Assembly (NCBI GenBank): GCA_018646675.1
Contig: JABGUH010000006.1
Location: 1-44,663, forward strand
Direction of reading: 5' to 3'
Origin: Bdellovibrionales bacterium
GTDB lineage: Bacteria; Bdellovibrionota; Bacteriovoracia; Bacteriovoracales; Bacteriovoracaceae
Length of the DNA: 44,663 bases
Shown: in pieces, positions 8,362 through 16,811 of the stretch
Layout of the letters: each line of letters begins with the position of its first letter
How positions within the stretch are numbered: position 1 is the stretch's first letter
Program-made: the position numbers and the translations under genes
Notes under the pieces: generated by a model
Databases searched by the model: none
Told to the model about the DNA's origin: nothing
What the model saw: only the letters and a program-made list of their open reading frames with translations

Positions 8362-10171
8362 CTGCACCCATTATATCTTCACTGTCAGCATTTTTCAGCA
8401 AAATGTTTACTAGCTTACTACGGGTGGCCGATACTTGAGCGGAAGAGTATGCAAGGTTTTCATTGCGCGTCTGTTGTAGTAGTTGCTCCAACCAGACCCG
8501 CTTCTTGTCTTGAAACTTATCCAATAGCTCCTCAGTGATCGCTTCAGAGTAGCCGGCAAACGCGATTGCCAACTCTTGGAGAGTTAACTGTTCCCAATCT
8601 GCAGGATTTAGCTCTTCTAGCGTTCGAAGCAGAGATGTGTATGATCCGGCGACAAGTCCCTGTTCAAAGAAATTTTCATCCTCAGCGTAGGAGCGAGGAG
8701 TGCTAATTTGATCTACTAAACGCACTAGCTGTTCACCGGCCTCATCTTTAATTGGATCGGGGGTGAGTTTTTCAACTTTCTCACCCAAAGTGCGTTCTAG
8801 TTGTTTGATTTTTTCCACACTTCGCTCTTTATCAAAATTTTGGGCAATATTGATCTTATCCTCAGATGAGAACTGCTCCATAATGATGTTGCGCTTGATC
8901 GGTGTAAGGTTTTTCAGCAAAACTAGCTTCTCTTCTGCCTCTAAAGTAGAGATAAATTGGACTAGTTGTGGTCGGGGAAGATCGGCCAGCTGTTTAGCGA
9001 GATTAGAGTTCGTAGCAGTAAAATAGGCGAGGTAGTTCTGCTGAAAATAGGTGGTGACCTCTTCTGAACTTAAACTGGTACGATTATCCTGCCCGGAGAC
9101 ATACTGAAAGAGACCGTCTGGTAGGTTCTCTTGTAATTTTTGCCCTTTCTCATTACTAAGTGACTGGTTGAGTAGGGTCATGGTGGAGATTCCATACTCT
9201 GCCGATTCATAGGAGTCCATAACAAAAGTGCGAATAATATCTAGATCGATACTCTCCCAATACTCCTGATTGGCCGAGGTGGTACCTGCTCCTCCTGCAT
9301 TACTACTATGCTCACTACCGGTCCCTTCTGTCGCCGCGGCCGCGTTCCCCCCCATGCCCATTGGCATCATGGCACCGCCCATACCCATTCCTTTATTCTC
9401 TCCAGATTCACCAATGATCTTTCCCATGCTGCCAAGAGAGCTGGCCAGTTTATTACCAAATGCTTGGACTGCAGACATCAAAATGGCCAAACCAATCAGA
9501 ATGGCAATCGCCAATAGGGCACCCGCAAACTCGATTGATGAGAGTGCTCCGATCAGTCTTGATGGTGCAAATGAGAGATCATCAATCGTGATATTTTCAT
9601 GTTGTAGGGGAGCGATGGTAATTTCATCCAGTTTGACCGGGTCTAAAGTTACCTTATCTAAAGTAATCGGGTCTAGCTTGACTGACTCTTTCGCCGCTGC
9701 AGGGAGATTGATAAAGGAGACAGAGTCACCACTGGTAGTATTTAATAGTAGGTTATTGGTCAGCGCCTGGCGAATAAGCGTTTTAATTTCTGGCTTTACT
9801 TTACCACTTAAACCAACTTTGATCTGGATATTTTTAACCTGCTCTACCAGATCAAACATCGAAGGTTGCTCACCTTGAAAGGAGTTGATATCTAATTGTG
9901 ATAGTCCAAGAGGGAGTAGATATGCCTTATCACTCTTATCTTTCGCTTTCTTTGCATCTTTGCCTTCATCCTGCATGGTAATGCCGAGTTGAACACTGAA
10001 GGTACCTTGGGCGACAAATTGCGACAGCGTCTTCTTTACCTCTTCTCTTAGGTAGTTTCTTACTACCATCTGCTTGCTTCTCTCTCCCTCTGCCTTTGCT
10101 ACCGCCGGAACGACTAGCGTTATTGCTAGCATGATTAGTAATAAAATATAGTTTGTCAGGTGCTTAATCAT
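8324..10171 (-). CDS. FliF/FliG-like chimera: periplasmic ring-building domain, membrane helix, FliG-like cytoplasmic domains
   Basis: A 615-residue protein (ATG 10171; a GTG at 10180 is possible). Residues 1-28 form a signal peptide or first helix. Residues 38-157 resemble the third ring-building motif of FliF: NYLREEVKKTLSQFVAQG followed by SVQLGI, then IQIKVGLSGKV and GDSVSFINLP. Residues 163-200 form a run of five-residue [VI]-x-[LI]-D-x units. One membrane helix spans about 214-238 (GALLAIAILIGLAILMSAV). A Gly/Met-rich linker (about 256-300) precedes a part resembling FliG: PRPQLVQFISTLEAEEKLVLL (399-419) fits the FliG middle domain, where the usual motif is EHPQ. Residues 523-600 (SEAITEELLDKFQDKKRVW within) fit the FliG C-terminal torque domain. 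No flagellar gene is near. Homology judged by eye; role unknown. Confidence 0.72.
   Translation of the reverse strand: MIKHLTNYILLLIMLAITLVVPAVAKAEGERSKQMVVRNYLREEVKKTLSQFVAQGTFSVQLGITMQDEGKDAKKAKDKSDKAYLLPLGLSQLDINSFQGEQPSMFDLVEQVKNIQIKVGLSGKVKPEIKTLIRQALTNNLLLNTTSGDSVSFINLPAAAKESVKLDPITLDKVTLDPVKLDEITIAPLQHENITIDDLSFAPSRLIGALSSIEFAGALLAIAILIGLAILMSAVQAFGNKLASSLGSMGKIIGESGENKGMGMGGAMMPMGMGGNAAAATEGTGSEHSSNAGGAGTTSANQEYWESIDLDIIRTFVMDSYESAEYGISTMTLLNQSLSNEKGQKLQENLPDGLFQYVSGQDNRTSLSSEEVTTYFQQNYLAYFTATNSNLAKQLADLPRPQLVQFISTLEAEEKLVLLKNLTPIKRNIIMEQFSSEDKINIAQNFDKERSVEKIKQLERTLGEKVEKLTPDPIKDEAGEQLVRLVDQISTPRSYAEDENFFEQGLVAGSYTSLLRTLEELNPADWEQLTLQELAIAFAGYSEAITEELLDKFQDKKRVWLEQLLQQTRNENLAYSSAQVSATRSKLVNILLKNADSEDIMGADEDYTEETAQAA
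8816..9684 (-). other. Region coding for the pentad repeat, membrane helix and FliG-middle-like part of the chimera
   Basis: This span corresponds to residues about 163-450 of the chimera. It starts with seven five-residue units (VKLDP, ITLDK, VTLDP, VKLDE, ITIAP, LQHEN, ITIDD) just outside the predicted membrane helix and continues through the Gly/Met linker into the FliG-middle-like helices. It is listed separately because the pentad array is not a feature of FliF or FliG that I know of. Confidence 0.5.
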
Positions 10172-10207
10172 TGTTCCCACAGTCCATTAAAGGCCCCTCT
10201 TCATTTC

Positions 10208-10224
10208 CCATTACGGATTAATGG
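10208..10224. other. Short palindrome upstream of the FliF/FliG-like gene
   Basis: CCATTA (10208-10213) and TAATGG (10219-10224) form a 6-bp inverted repeat around a 5-base centre, about 40 bp upstream of the chimera start. It could be an operator or a weak leader hairpin. The rest of 10172-10522 holds no gene that I can support: it contains this element, the promoter at 10364 and the palindrome at 10490. Confidence 0.3.
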
Positions 10225-10363
10225 ATATATCACTTGATTTAGATAGTTAACTGAGCAGAGGAGAGGCAAAGATTGCCGATTATTGCTCTATATCACCTGG
10301 CACTAACGGCTTAATGTAATAGAAAATTTACCCATTAGAGGTGAGAGAGGGGTCGGGGAGGTA

Positions 10364-10391
10364 TTGACACGCCGCAAAAAACTGGTATCAT
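10364..10391 (+). promoter_or_regulatory. Sigma70-type promoter for the glycine-rich lipoprotein
   Basis: A perfect -35 box TTGACA (10364-10369) and TATCAT (10386-10391, five of six matches to TATAAT) are separated by 16 bp. It points toward the lipoprotein gene and leaves a leader of roughly 125 nt. It is the best consensus promoter I saw in the window. Confidence 0.7.
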
Positions 10392-10489
10392 AGCTAAGTT
10401 GTAGACATGGTATTAAAGCCTGATTTCCGTTGGTAGTGCGTCTGTTCCCCGGGTACGTTAGCTTTAGAAGACGGTGTAGGCATCTATTG

Positions 10490-10504
10490 TAGAACGACGT
10501 TCTA
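10490..10504. promoter_or_regulatory. 15-bp perfect palindrome in the leader of the glycine-rich lipoprotein gene
   Basis: TAGAACG-A-CGTTCTA is a perfect inverted repeat with a one-base centre, 18 bp before the start codon at 10523 and inside the transcribed leader. The tight centre suits a dimeric DNA-binding protein better than an RNA hairpin. The binding factor is unknown. Confidence 0.4.
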
Positions 10505-10522
10505 GTCCTTTCGAGGTACTTC

Positions 10523-12004
10523 ATGAAATCCATTCTTATTTGTGACCGTTTTAGTCTGACGCTATTCTTGCGTCAATTTTTGTTCTTAGTATTAATAATT
10601 TCACTTACAGCTTGTGTTGAGGAGCAAGCTCCTGGTAATTCAGGTTCACAAGATGACTTACAAGTCGTTAGCCAAGCAGTTTCAACAAGTGATGCTCAGC
10701 CGATTGATTCTCTAATCTCACAGCCAACAGCGGTCAGTGCTCCCCAGGTAATTGAGAGCAATAGTCAAGATAGTGGTGGTGGATTTTTGGGTAACCTTCT
10801 CTCCCCGATAACCTCGTTGTTTGGAGGTGGTGGAGGTTTAGGAGGTATGCTCGGCGGCCTATTTGGTGGCGGCAATCCCTTAAGCGGCATCTTGGGTAAT
10901 CTAACCGGCGGTGGTAGCGCTAGCAGCGGAGGCATCGGTGGAATTTTTGGCAACCTATTTGGTGGCAGCAATCCCTTAAGCGGCATCTTGGGTAATCTAA
11001 CCGGCGGTGGCAGCGCTAATAGCGGAGGCATCGGTGGAATTTTTGGCAACCTATTTGGTGGCAGCAATCCCTTAAGCGGCATCATGGGTAATCTAACCGG
11101 CGGTGGCAGCGCTAGTAGCGGAGGCATCGGTGGAATTTTTGGCAACCTATTTGGTGGCAGTAATCCCTTAAGTGGCATCATGGGTAATCTGACCGGCGGT
11201 GGCAGCGCTAATAGCGGAGGCATCGGTGGAATTTTTGGCAATCTATTTGGTGGCAGTAACCCCTTAAGTGGTATCTTGGGTAATCTGACCGGCGGAGGCA
11301 GTGGAGGAATTGGTAGTATTTTTGGAAATCTATTTGGTGGCAATAGTAGTAATCCTTTAGGTGGCCTGCTGGGCAATGTTATGGGGGGAGTGAATAATAA
11401 TTCAGCAACAACGATGCCTAATTTTGGGTCGCTTTTTCCTCAAGGAGATCTATTAGGATCACTTCTTGGTGGTGCGGCACCAGCAGGTAGTTTGATTACC
11501 TTTCCTGGCACGGATCAGGGTGAGGCACAGGTTGTAGATCAATATGCTCAGGAGGCTTTTCGTCCTCTTTCGGCGCAAGGGGAGAGTCAAATTCTTGTTG
11601 CCAGTGATCTTTTAGATGGTCAAGGTGACGGGCTGAACGCGACTGAGATCATTGCTCATCGTAATAGTCACGCTCTATTAGCAATCAGTGGAGGTTTTTC
11701 TGGTGATTTTGGTATGGTAACTGATGGTTCTGCTGCAATGGAGGTTTTGAGAATTTCCAATGTTGGAGCAGTTGATGCAAGCAGTATTCAACTAATACCA
11801 GATCAGAGTCAATATTCGATTATTAGTACTAGCTGTCAGAGCGCTCTGGCGGCAGGAGAGTTTTGTGAAATGTTAATTCGCTTAGATACCAATGGAGAGC
11901 ATCAACTGCAAGGAGCGGTTGAGTTAGATTATAATAATGGAGTTGAGCTAGATACCTTTAGAGTGGAGTTAAAGGGAGTCAGCGAGGACTATATCGCTAT
12001 TTAA
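10523..12004 (+). CDS. Glycine-rich repeat lipoprotein with C-terminal Ig-like domain
   Basis: A 493-residue predicted lipoprotein: hydrophobic signal ending LIISLTAC with lipidated Cys at residue 31, followed by a Ser/Gln-rich spacer. From residue 118, a 32-residue unit beginning NPLSGILGNLTGGG and containing GGIGGIFGNLFGGS is repeated four times almost perfectly, then once in shortened form and once degenerate. The C-terminal part (about 375-490) resembles the Ig-like domains of the ASPM-SPD2-Hydin/choice-of-anchor type, with an NVGxV segment and two spaced cysteines (STSCQSALAAGEFCEM). Such domains are common in surface proteins. The repeat looks suited to forming a flexible or amyloid-like surface structure, but this is inference. 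It has its own promoter at 10364. Confidence 0.72.
   Translation: MKSILICDRFSLTLFLRQFLFLVLIISLTACVEEQAPGNSGSQDDLQVVSQAVSTSDAQPIDSLISQPTAVSAPQVIESNSQDSGGGFLGNLLSPITSLFGGGGGLGGMLGGLFGGGNPLSGILGNLTGGGSASSGGIGGIFGNLFGGSNPLSGILGNLTGGGSANSGGIGGIFGNLFGGSNPLSGIMGNLTGGGSASSGGIGGIFGNLFGGSNPLSGIMGNLTGGGSANSGGIGGIFGNLFGGSNPLSGILGNLTGGGSGGIGSIFGNLFGGNSSNPLGGLLGNVMGGVNNNSATTMPNFGSLFPQGDLLGSLLGGAAPAGSLITFPGTDQGEAQVVDQYAQEAFRPLSAQGESQILVASDLLDGQGDGLNATEIIAHRNSHALLAISGGFSGDFGMVTDGSAAMEVLRISNVGAVDASSIQLIPDQSQYSIISTSCQSALAAGEFCEMLIRLDTNGEHQLQGAVELDYNNGVELDTFRVELKGVSEDYIAI
10874..11350 (+). repeat. Tandem 96-bp repeats encoding 32-residue Gly-rich units
   Basis: Full units lie at 10874-10969, 10970-11065, 11066-11161 and 11162-11257. 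A shortened fifth follows from 11258, and a degenerate sixth begins near 11351. Units differ by single codons in a patterned way: Ser/Asn alternates in GGGSA(S/N)SGG, and Leu/Met varies in SGI(L/M)GN. This indicates unequal crossing-over or gene conversion. The opposite strand is open as a Pro-rich frame only because of this repeat. Confidence 0.9.
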
Positions 12005-12073
12005 TATCTAAGTTAGCTTCATCTGCAGTAAGCACTCTCTTTTCGCTAGGATAGGAGATCCGGCGACAGGAGA

Positions 12074-14638
12074 GTGCCTTTCTGGTTGTTGCCAGTGGCC
12101 ACTTTTTTTTCTAGCATATGCAGCATGCAAATCTTTGATCACTATATTTTTACTACAATTAAATTATCATGTTGGTTGCTGTTTCTTTTAACTAACAAGG
12201 TCGTGGCCACCACCGAAAGTGGGACAAACTATTTAAGAGATGTTCGTCCTATCTTTGAGCAACGTTGTGTTGCTTGTCACTCTTGTTACGACTCCCCTTG
12301 TACCCTAAAGCTAACATCCTATCAGGGGTTGTCTCGTGGTGGGAGCAATTACGATATTTATGGAAATCGTATTACTTCTATTCCCTACCTTCGCTTAGGA
12401 CAGGATGCCAAAACGGTAGTCCAGTGGCGGGATTTAGGCTTTTGGTCGGTTGTTCCCGAGCAGAACTTCTCCGCCAAGAAAGTTGGTGCCGAGCAGACGC
12501 TTCTTTATCATTTGGTAAGTTTAGGTGCAAAAAAAAATATTAATGGGACGATAAAAAATCTGGAGCAACGTCCTCCAGAGAAGTGCTTAAAAAGTGTTGA
12601 TGATTGGCGACAGACAGACCGCTATATCGCGGACCATCTCGGGATGCCTTTTGGTTTGCCCCCACTGACAGCATCACAACTAAACACCCTTAAAAACTGG
12701 GTAGAGAGTGGGGCCCTTGGCCCCAGCTTTGCAGAAAAACAAAAAGAGCACTACTCTCATGCCCCTAAAAGCGTTGATCGTTGGGAAGCTTTTTTTAATG
12801 GGCCGGAACGCAAACATCAATGGAGCGCCAAATATCTTTATGAGCACCTCTACCTGGCCCATTTTCACTTTCCACGAGAAATTGGTCGGGGAAAAGAGGA
12901 GTTCTATCGTCTGGTACGCTCTAAAACTCCGGCCCCCCATCGGGTGGAGGAGATTGTAACCAAACTGCCATTTGATCCCCCCCATGAGATTTTTTTCTAC
13001 CGCTTTGTTAAAATTACCAGCACTCTGGTTCATAAAACTCATATTGTCTATTTGGCTTCTCCCCAGAAATTGCAGCAGTTAAAAAAACTATTCTGGGAGC
13101 GCCCTTGGCAACAGAAAAAGCTAGTGGCATTAAACTGGGATAGTCGCAATCCTTTTATCAATTTTCGTCCCATCCCTCCTCGGATTAGATATCAGTGGAT
13201 GCTAAATAACGCCAAGCTACTTGTCGATCTCTTTACCCGGGGCCCAGTATGTAACGGAAGTATTGCGACCTATGCGGTTCGGGATTTTTTCTGGGTTTTT
13301 TTCGCCGATCCCAATGGCCCTTTGGCCATGACCGAACCATCCGTATTGGATCAATTAGCGCCCTTGTTGGATCTACCCACTCTTAATGAGGATCAACTTT
13401 TTCATCTACAGCAAAACCAGGTTGAAAATTATGAGGAGCGACATGCTAATTATTTGAAGTCGATGCATCAAGGGCGTGGAGTTGGTGTGAGTGATATCTG
13501 GCGGGGGGATCGATCATCTGTTTTGACGATTTTTCGACACGGAATGAGTGTCTCAGTGCACTCAGGAGCGATTGGAGTAGAGATGCCACACACCTACTGG
13601 TTACTCGACTATCCTATTTTTGAGCGTATCTACTATAGTCTAGTCGCAACCTTTAACGTCTTTGGTTCGATGGATCACAAGGTGGCCACTCGGATCTATA
13701 TGGAGAATCTACGGCGTGAAGGGGAAGATAATTTTCTACTCTTTTTACCTCCGGCACTAAGAGTGGCCGGAAGAGGTGATTGGTATCAAAACACTAATTT
13801 ATTAGGGATTAAACAGCAGGATGAACGCCCCTTCTACTTAAAGGGAGTCAACTCTCAACTTAAAATCAAAGCAGATAATGGGCCCTTAGCAGTCACTAAA
13901 TTGGCCCAGAAAATGGTGCAGCAAACTGCGATTAAAAGTGATGGATATGTGGCTAAAATTCCTTTGGAGTTGCAGAAGATCAATCAGGTGGCGGGTAGTT
14001 TCAATCGTTTTTTTCGAGATGTAAGCGTGGTGCGTTTCAAAGGCAAAAATAAGCCGGATCGCTACTTTACCTTAATCTCCCATCGCTACCATAAAACGAT
14101 GAATGTTCTGTTTTTAGAAGAACGTACTAGGGAGTCCTCTCTGGACAAGCTCTCAATCATCCCAGATCTACTGCTATCCTATCCGAATATCTTATTTGAT
14201 CTGGATGAAAAAAACCTGAGTGAGTTTGTTGGGAGAGTACGAGGGATTTCCAACTGGTTAGAGTATGAGCGCTTAGAGCGTGACTTTGGAGTTCGAAAGA
14301 GTGATCCCTCCTTTTGGGAGCATTATGATCAGATGGGGGAGTACTTTTTGAAGCAGAATCCGATTGAGTATGGAGTGATCGATCTCAATCGTTATCAGCT
14401 ACCACGGGGAGTTGAGACCAAGGTGGCCCAGTTGTGGCAGAAGGGGCGTGAGAACTCTTTGAAATTCTATCGTGACAAGAGTCGGCAAGCGAAGGAGTAT
14501 CTAAAGAGACGTCAGAGTAAGGCCAAAAACTATTTAGATGTTCAACACGCTTCGGTGGAGAAGTTCTGGCAACAGAAAGTTAAACAGATAAATCTAATGA
14601 CTAAAGAGATGGTTAAAAAAATTAAAAATGTTGAATAA
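12074..14638 (+). CDS. cti: Fatty acid cis/trans isomerase
   Basis: Cti converts cis-unsaturated phospholipid acyl chains to trans in the periplasm or inner membrane, stiffening the membrane under solvent or heat stress. The N-terminus holds a hydrophobic signal segment (about 30-46), then the diagnostic segment DVRPIFEQRCVACHSCYDSPC. This contains the cytochrome-c-type heme motif CVACH (65-69), known to be essential in Pseudomonas Cti, followed by LKLTSYQGLSRGGS. The length, 854 residues, is somewhat longer than the usual 760-790; the C-terminal tail from about 800 is very Lys-rich and coiled-coil-like and may be an addition. The first start is GTG 12074; ATG 12125 is an alternative that keeps the signal segment. 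Confidence 0.92.
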   Translation: MPFWLLPVATFFSSICSMQIFDHYIFTTIKLSCWLLFLLTNKVVATTESGTNYLRDVRPIFEQRCVACHSCYDSPCTLKLTSYQGLSRGGSNYDIYGNRITSIPYLRLGQDAKTVVQWRDLGFWSVVPEQNFSAKKVGAEQTLLYHLVSLGAKKNINGTIKNLEQRPPEKCLKSVDDWRQTDRYIADHLGMPFGLPPLTASQLNTLKNWVESGALGPSFAEKQKEHYSHAPKSVDRWEAFFNGPERKHQWSAKYLYEHLYLAHFHFPREIGRGKEEFYRLVRSKTPAPHRVEEIVTKLPFDPPHEIFFYRFVKITSTLVHKTHIVYLASPQKLQQLKKLFWERPWQQKKLVALNWDSRNPFINFRPIPPRIRYQWMLNNAKLLVDLFTRGPVCNGSIATYAVRDFFWVFFADPNGPLAMTEPSVLDQLAPLLDLPTLNEDQLFHLQQNQVENYEERHANYLKSMHQGRGVGVSDIWRGDRSSVLTIFRHGMSVSVHSGAIGVEMPHTYWLLDYPIFERIYYSLVATFNVFGSMDHKVATRIYMENLRREGEDNFLLFLPPALRVAGRGDWYQNTNLLGIKQQDERPFYLKGVNSQLKIKADNGPLAVTKLAQKMVQQTAIKSDGYVAKIPLELQKINQVAGSFNRFFRDVSVVRFKGKNKPDRYFTLISHRYHKTMNVLFLEERTRESSLDKLSIIPDLLLSYPNILFDLDEKNLSEFVGRVRGISNWLEYERLERDFGVRKSDPSFWEHYDQMGEYFLKQNPIEYGVIDLNRYQLPRGVETKVAQLWQKGRENSLKFYRDKSRQAKEYLKRRQSKAKNYLDVQHASVEKFWQQKVKQINLMTKEMVKKIKNVE

Positions 14639-14640
14639 CC

Positions 14641-15963
14641 TTACAAGTTTTCACTGTTGGCCAGATCATTATTAGTGGCGCGATACTCTTTAATTAAAAT
14701 ATAGGTCAGGGGTAGTAGGTTTACCAGCAGGAGAGATCCCACTAGCAGGTCACCTAATGACCAGACCATTCGTACCGGTAGAAAGGGGCCGAGAAAGGTT
14801 ACGGAAACGAAGATATAACCAAAGGTTCGTTTGTATTTACCACTTAAAAAATTGTAGCACTTGGAAGTATATAGATACCATCCAATGATGGTGGTAAAGG
14901 CGAAAATTACCAAGCTGACAGTTACTACTAGATAACCAAAAATACCTAAACTCTGATAAAAAGTGTGGGTTGTTAGATAGGCGCCGGTCAACTTTGGCCA
15001 ATAGTCACCAGAGATAACCACTAGACCAGTGATGGTACAGACTAGCAGTGTATCTGCAACAGGAGTCATTGCCGCCATAAAGGCACCTTGAGCTGGGTGG
15101 GCCTTGTTGGCCCCCTGAAGAAAGGGAGCGACCCCAATCCCTGAAGCGTGGGAGAAAACTCCACGAGCAGTACCAAATTGAAGTGCTTGCAGAACAGTAT
15201 AGCCAGCAGCACCGCCGATCGCCGCATGGGGGGTAAATGCGTACTTAAAAACTTTCAGTAGCGCAGTCATGGTCTCAGCGGGATGAGAGATTAAAATTAG
15301 TGCCCCGGTTATTGAGTAGATGATGACCATCCACGGTGCCAGAGCGGAGGTAACGTTGACAATTACTCGTAAGCCACCGATTACCACTAGACCAACTGCA
15401 AAGGCCAAAATGGCAGCAATCATGATCGAGGGGAGTCCTAGCTCGCTATGGAGAGCGTGGGCGACGGAGTTGGCCTGTATCAGGTTGGCCGCTACCATCC
15501 CTTTAAAAATAATGGTCCCTGCCATTAGGGGGGCGATAAACTTAAAAACACCAGTACAGTGTTTTTGCAGGTAGTTCATCGGAGTGCCAAATGTTGATGC
15601 ACTGGGATCATCGGGATTATTCTTAATCGCCATATATGTGGTAATCATTCTAAAACTCATTCCTAAAAGAGCAGAGACCCACATCCAAAATAGGGCACCT
15701 GGCCCTCCTAAGTGAATGGCGGTTCCCACTCCGGCCAGGTTGCCCACTCCGACAGTGGTGGCCAAGGAGGATAGAAATCCCTTGCGGTGAGAGATAGTAT
15801 GCTCTCCATCCCCCTCTCTTTCATGCAACAGTTTTTTAAAGAAGGGGAGGGTGTGTTTAAAGACAACTCCCTTGGTCAACCAGAGAAAGAGTAGCCCTAG
15901 CTCAACATAGAGCAGACAGAGAAAAGGATTCCACATATAGGAGGCTAAGTTATTTAATAACAT
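14641..15963 (-). CDS. Alanine or glycine:cation symporter (AGCS family)
   Basis: An integral membrane protein (440 residues, about ten or more helices) that imports small neutral amino acids with Na+ or H+. The family signature is clear: SSLATTVGVGNLAGVGTAIHLGGPGALFWMW in the N-terminal third, given here as overlapping pieces SSLATTVGVGNLAGVG and LGGPGALFWMWVSALLG. The later GVFSHASGIGVAP corresponds to the family's GxFSNEAGxGSAP. Replacement of NEAG by HASG in that motif is notable because it lies near the substrate and sodium site. Length is typical. It converges on cti with a gap of only 2 bp. Confidence 0.88.
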   Translation of the reverse strand: MLLNNLASYMWNPFLCLLYVELGLLFLWLTKGVVFKHTLPFFKKLLHEREGDGEHTISHRKGFLSSLATTVGVGNLAGVGTAIHLGGPGALFWMWVSALLGMSFRMITTYMAIKNNPDDPSASTFGTPMNYLQKHCTGVFKFIAPLMAGTIIFKGMVAANLIQANSVAHALHSELGLPSIMIAAILAFAVGLVVIGGLRVIVNVTSALAPWMVIIYSITGALILISHPAETMTALLKVFKYAFTPHAAIGGAAGYTVLQALQFGTARGVFSHASGIGVAPFLQGANKAHPAQGAFMAAMTPVADTLLVCTITGLVVISGDYWPKLTGAYLTTHTFYQSLGIFGYLVVTVSLVIFAFTTIIGWYLYTSKCYNFLSGKYKRTFGYIFVSVTFLGPFLPVRMVWSLGDLLVGSLLLVNLLPLTYILIKEYRATNNDLANSENL

Positions 15964-16010
15964 TGGCGCCTAACTATCAGAGTTTTAGTCATAATGTAAA
16001 GATATCCTAG

Positions 16011-16601
16011 TTAAACAGCTCTTTTTTTCCGATTAAAAATGAGCACAATTATTACTACTAGTGCTACCCCAAAAATCAGGTAATTCCCTTGTCGAATATA
16101 TCCCACCACCTCTTTGCCAAAGGTGAAGTAGAGGTAGAAAAAGGTAATAGATGAGATGGTACAGGCCAAAAGATCGGATAGTGAGAATTTTAAAAAGTTC
16201 ATCCGGCTTATTCCTGCAGTCAGAAATAGAGCGTTACGCACTCCAAATGGGATAAAACGTCCTAGAATCAGGGTAATAGCTCCATATTTTTGATAGTAGT
16301 TGCCAATAGTCTCAATTCGCTGGGGAGTTGCCATAGTCGCAAAAAAACGGAATGTCAGTAGTTTGCGGCCGACAGTCCGGCCCAACCAGTAGCAGATCAG
16401 GTCACTAAAATATGCTCCAACAAAGACGCCAATAAAGAGCTGGGGGGCCAGATCTTCATGCTCTCGCGCCAAAATAGCGGAGATAAAGAGCATTAGATCT
16501 TCCGATACCGGGAGATTAAATCCGGCCAACAGTAGGGCCCCACAGATTATGTAGGGTGCCAGGTGAACATTCTCGGTGGCATAGTGGATCAGCTCTTCCA
16601 T
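16011..16601 (-). CDS. DedA-family (SNARE-associated/VTT domain) membrane protein
   Basis: A 196-residue membrane protein. The family motifs are visible: the N-terminal LPVSEDLMLF segment (an acidic residue in the re-entrant loop), a central GAYFSDLICYWLGRTVGRK corresponding to G..lGd...Y.iGr..G, and GRFIPFGVRN corresponding to GRF[IV]P..R. DedA proteins recycle undecaprenyl phosphate or flip lipids across the inner membrane. The ATG at 16601 gives a normal family length. It is in the same orientation as the symporter, 47 bp upstream of it. Confidence 0.88.
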   Translation of the reverse strand: MEELIHYATENVHLAPYIICGALLLAGFNLPVSEDLMLFISAILAREHEDLAPQLFIGVFVGAYFSDLICYWLGRTVGRKLLTFRFFATMATPQRIETIGNYYQKYGAITLILGRFIPFGVRNALFLTAGISRMNFLKFSLSDLLACTISSITFFYLYFTFGKEVVGYIRQGNYLIFGVALVVIIVLIFNRKKRAV

Positions 16602-16811
16602 AATTTCATGGTCTCAAAAAGTGGCAGTTTGGTGGAGGGATCATATTACTCAAGTTATCAAAATAAAAGTAAAAAAGTGGGTTTCTTAGGTTGTTGCCAC
16701 TGCAAAAGTGTTAAAGGAATGTGTATGGGATGACGAAGGGTTACGCAGATATTAACTTAGCGATGGAACATTAATTATTAGTCGATCAACTTTAGTTTTG
16801 GGAGTAAATTT

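Noticed and set aside
9270..9878. Plus-strand open frame of about 200 codons inside the FliF/FliG-like gene
   Set aside because: It is antisense to a well-supported gene with signal peptide and domain similarity, and its composition is biased as expected for a shadow frame.
10765..11376. Long minus-strand open frame encoding a Pro/Leu-rich repeat protein
   Set aside because: It is the antisense of the 96-bp repeat array of the glycine-rich lipoprotein. It has no ribosome-binding site, and its periodicity is fully explained by the repeats.
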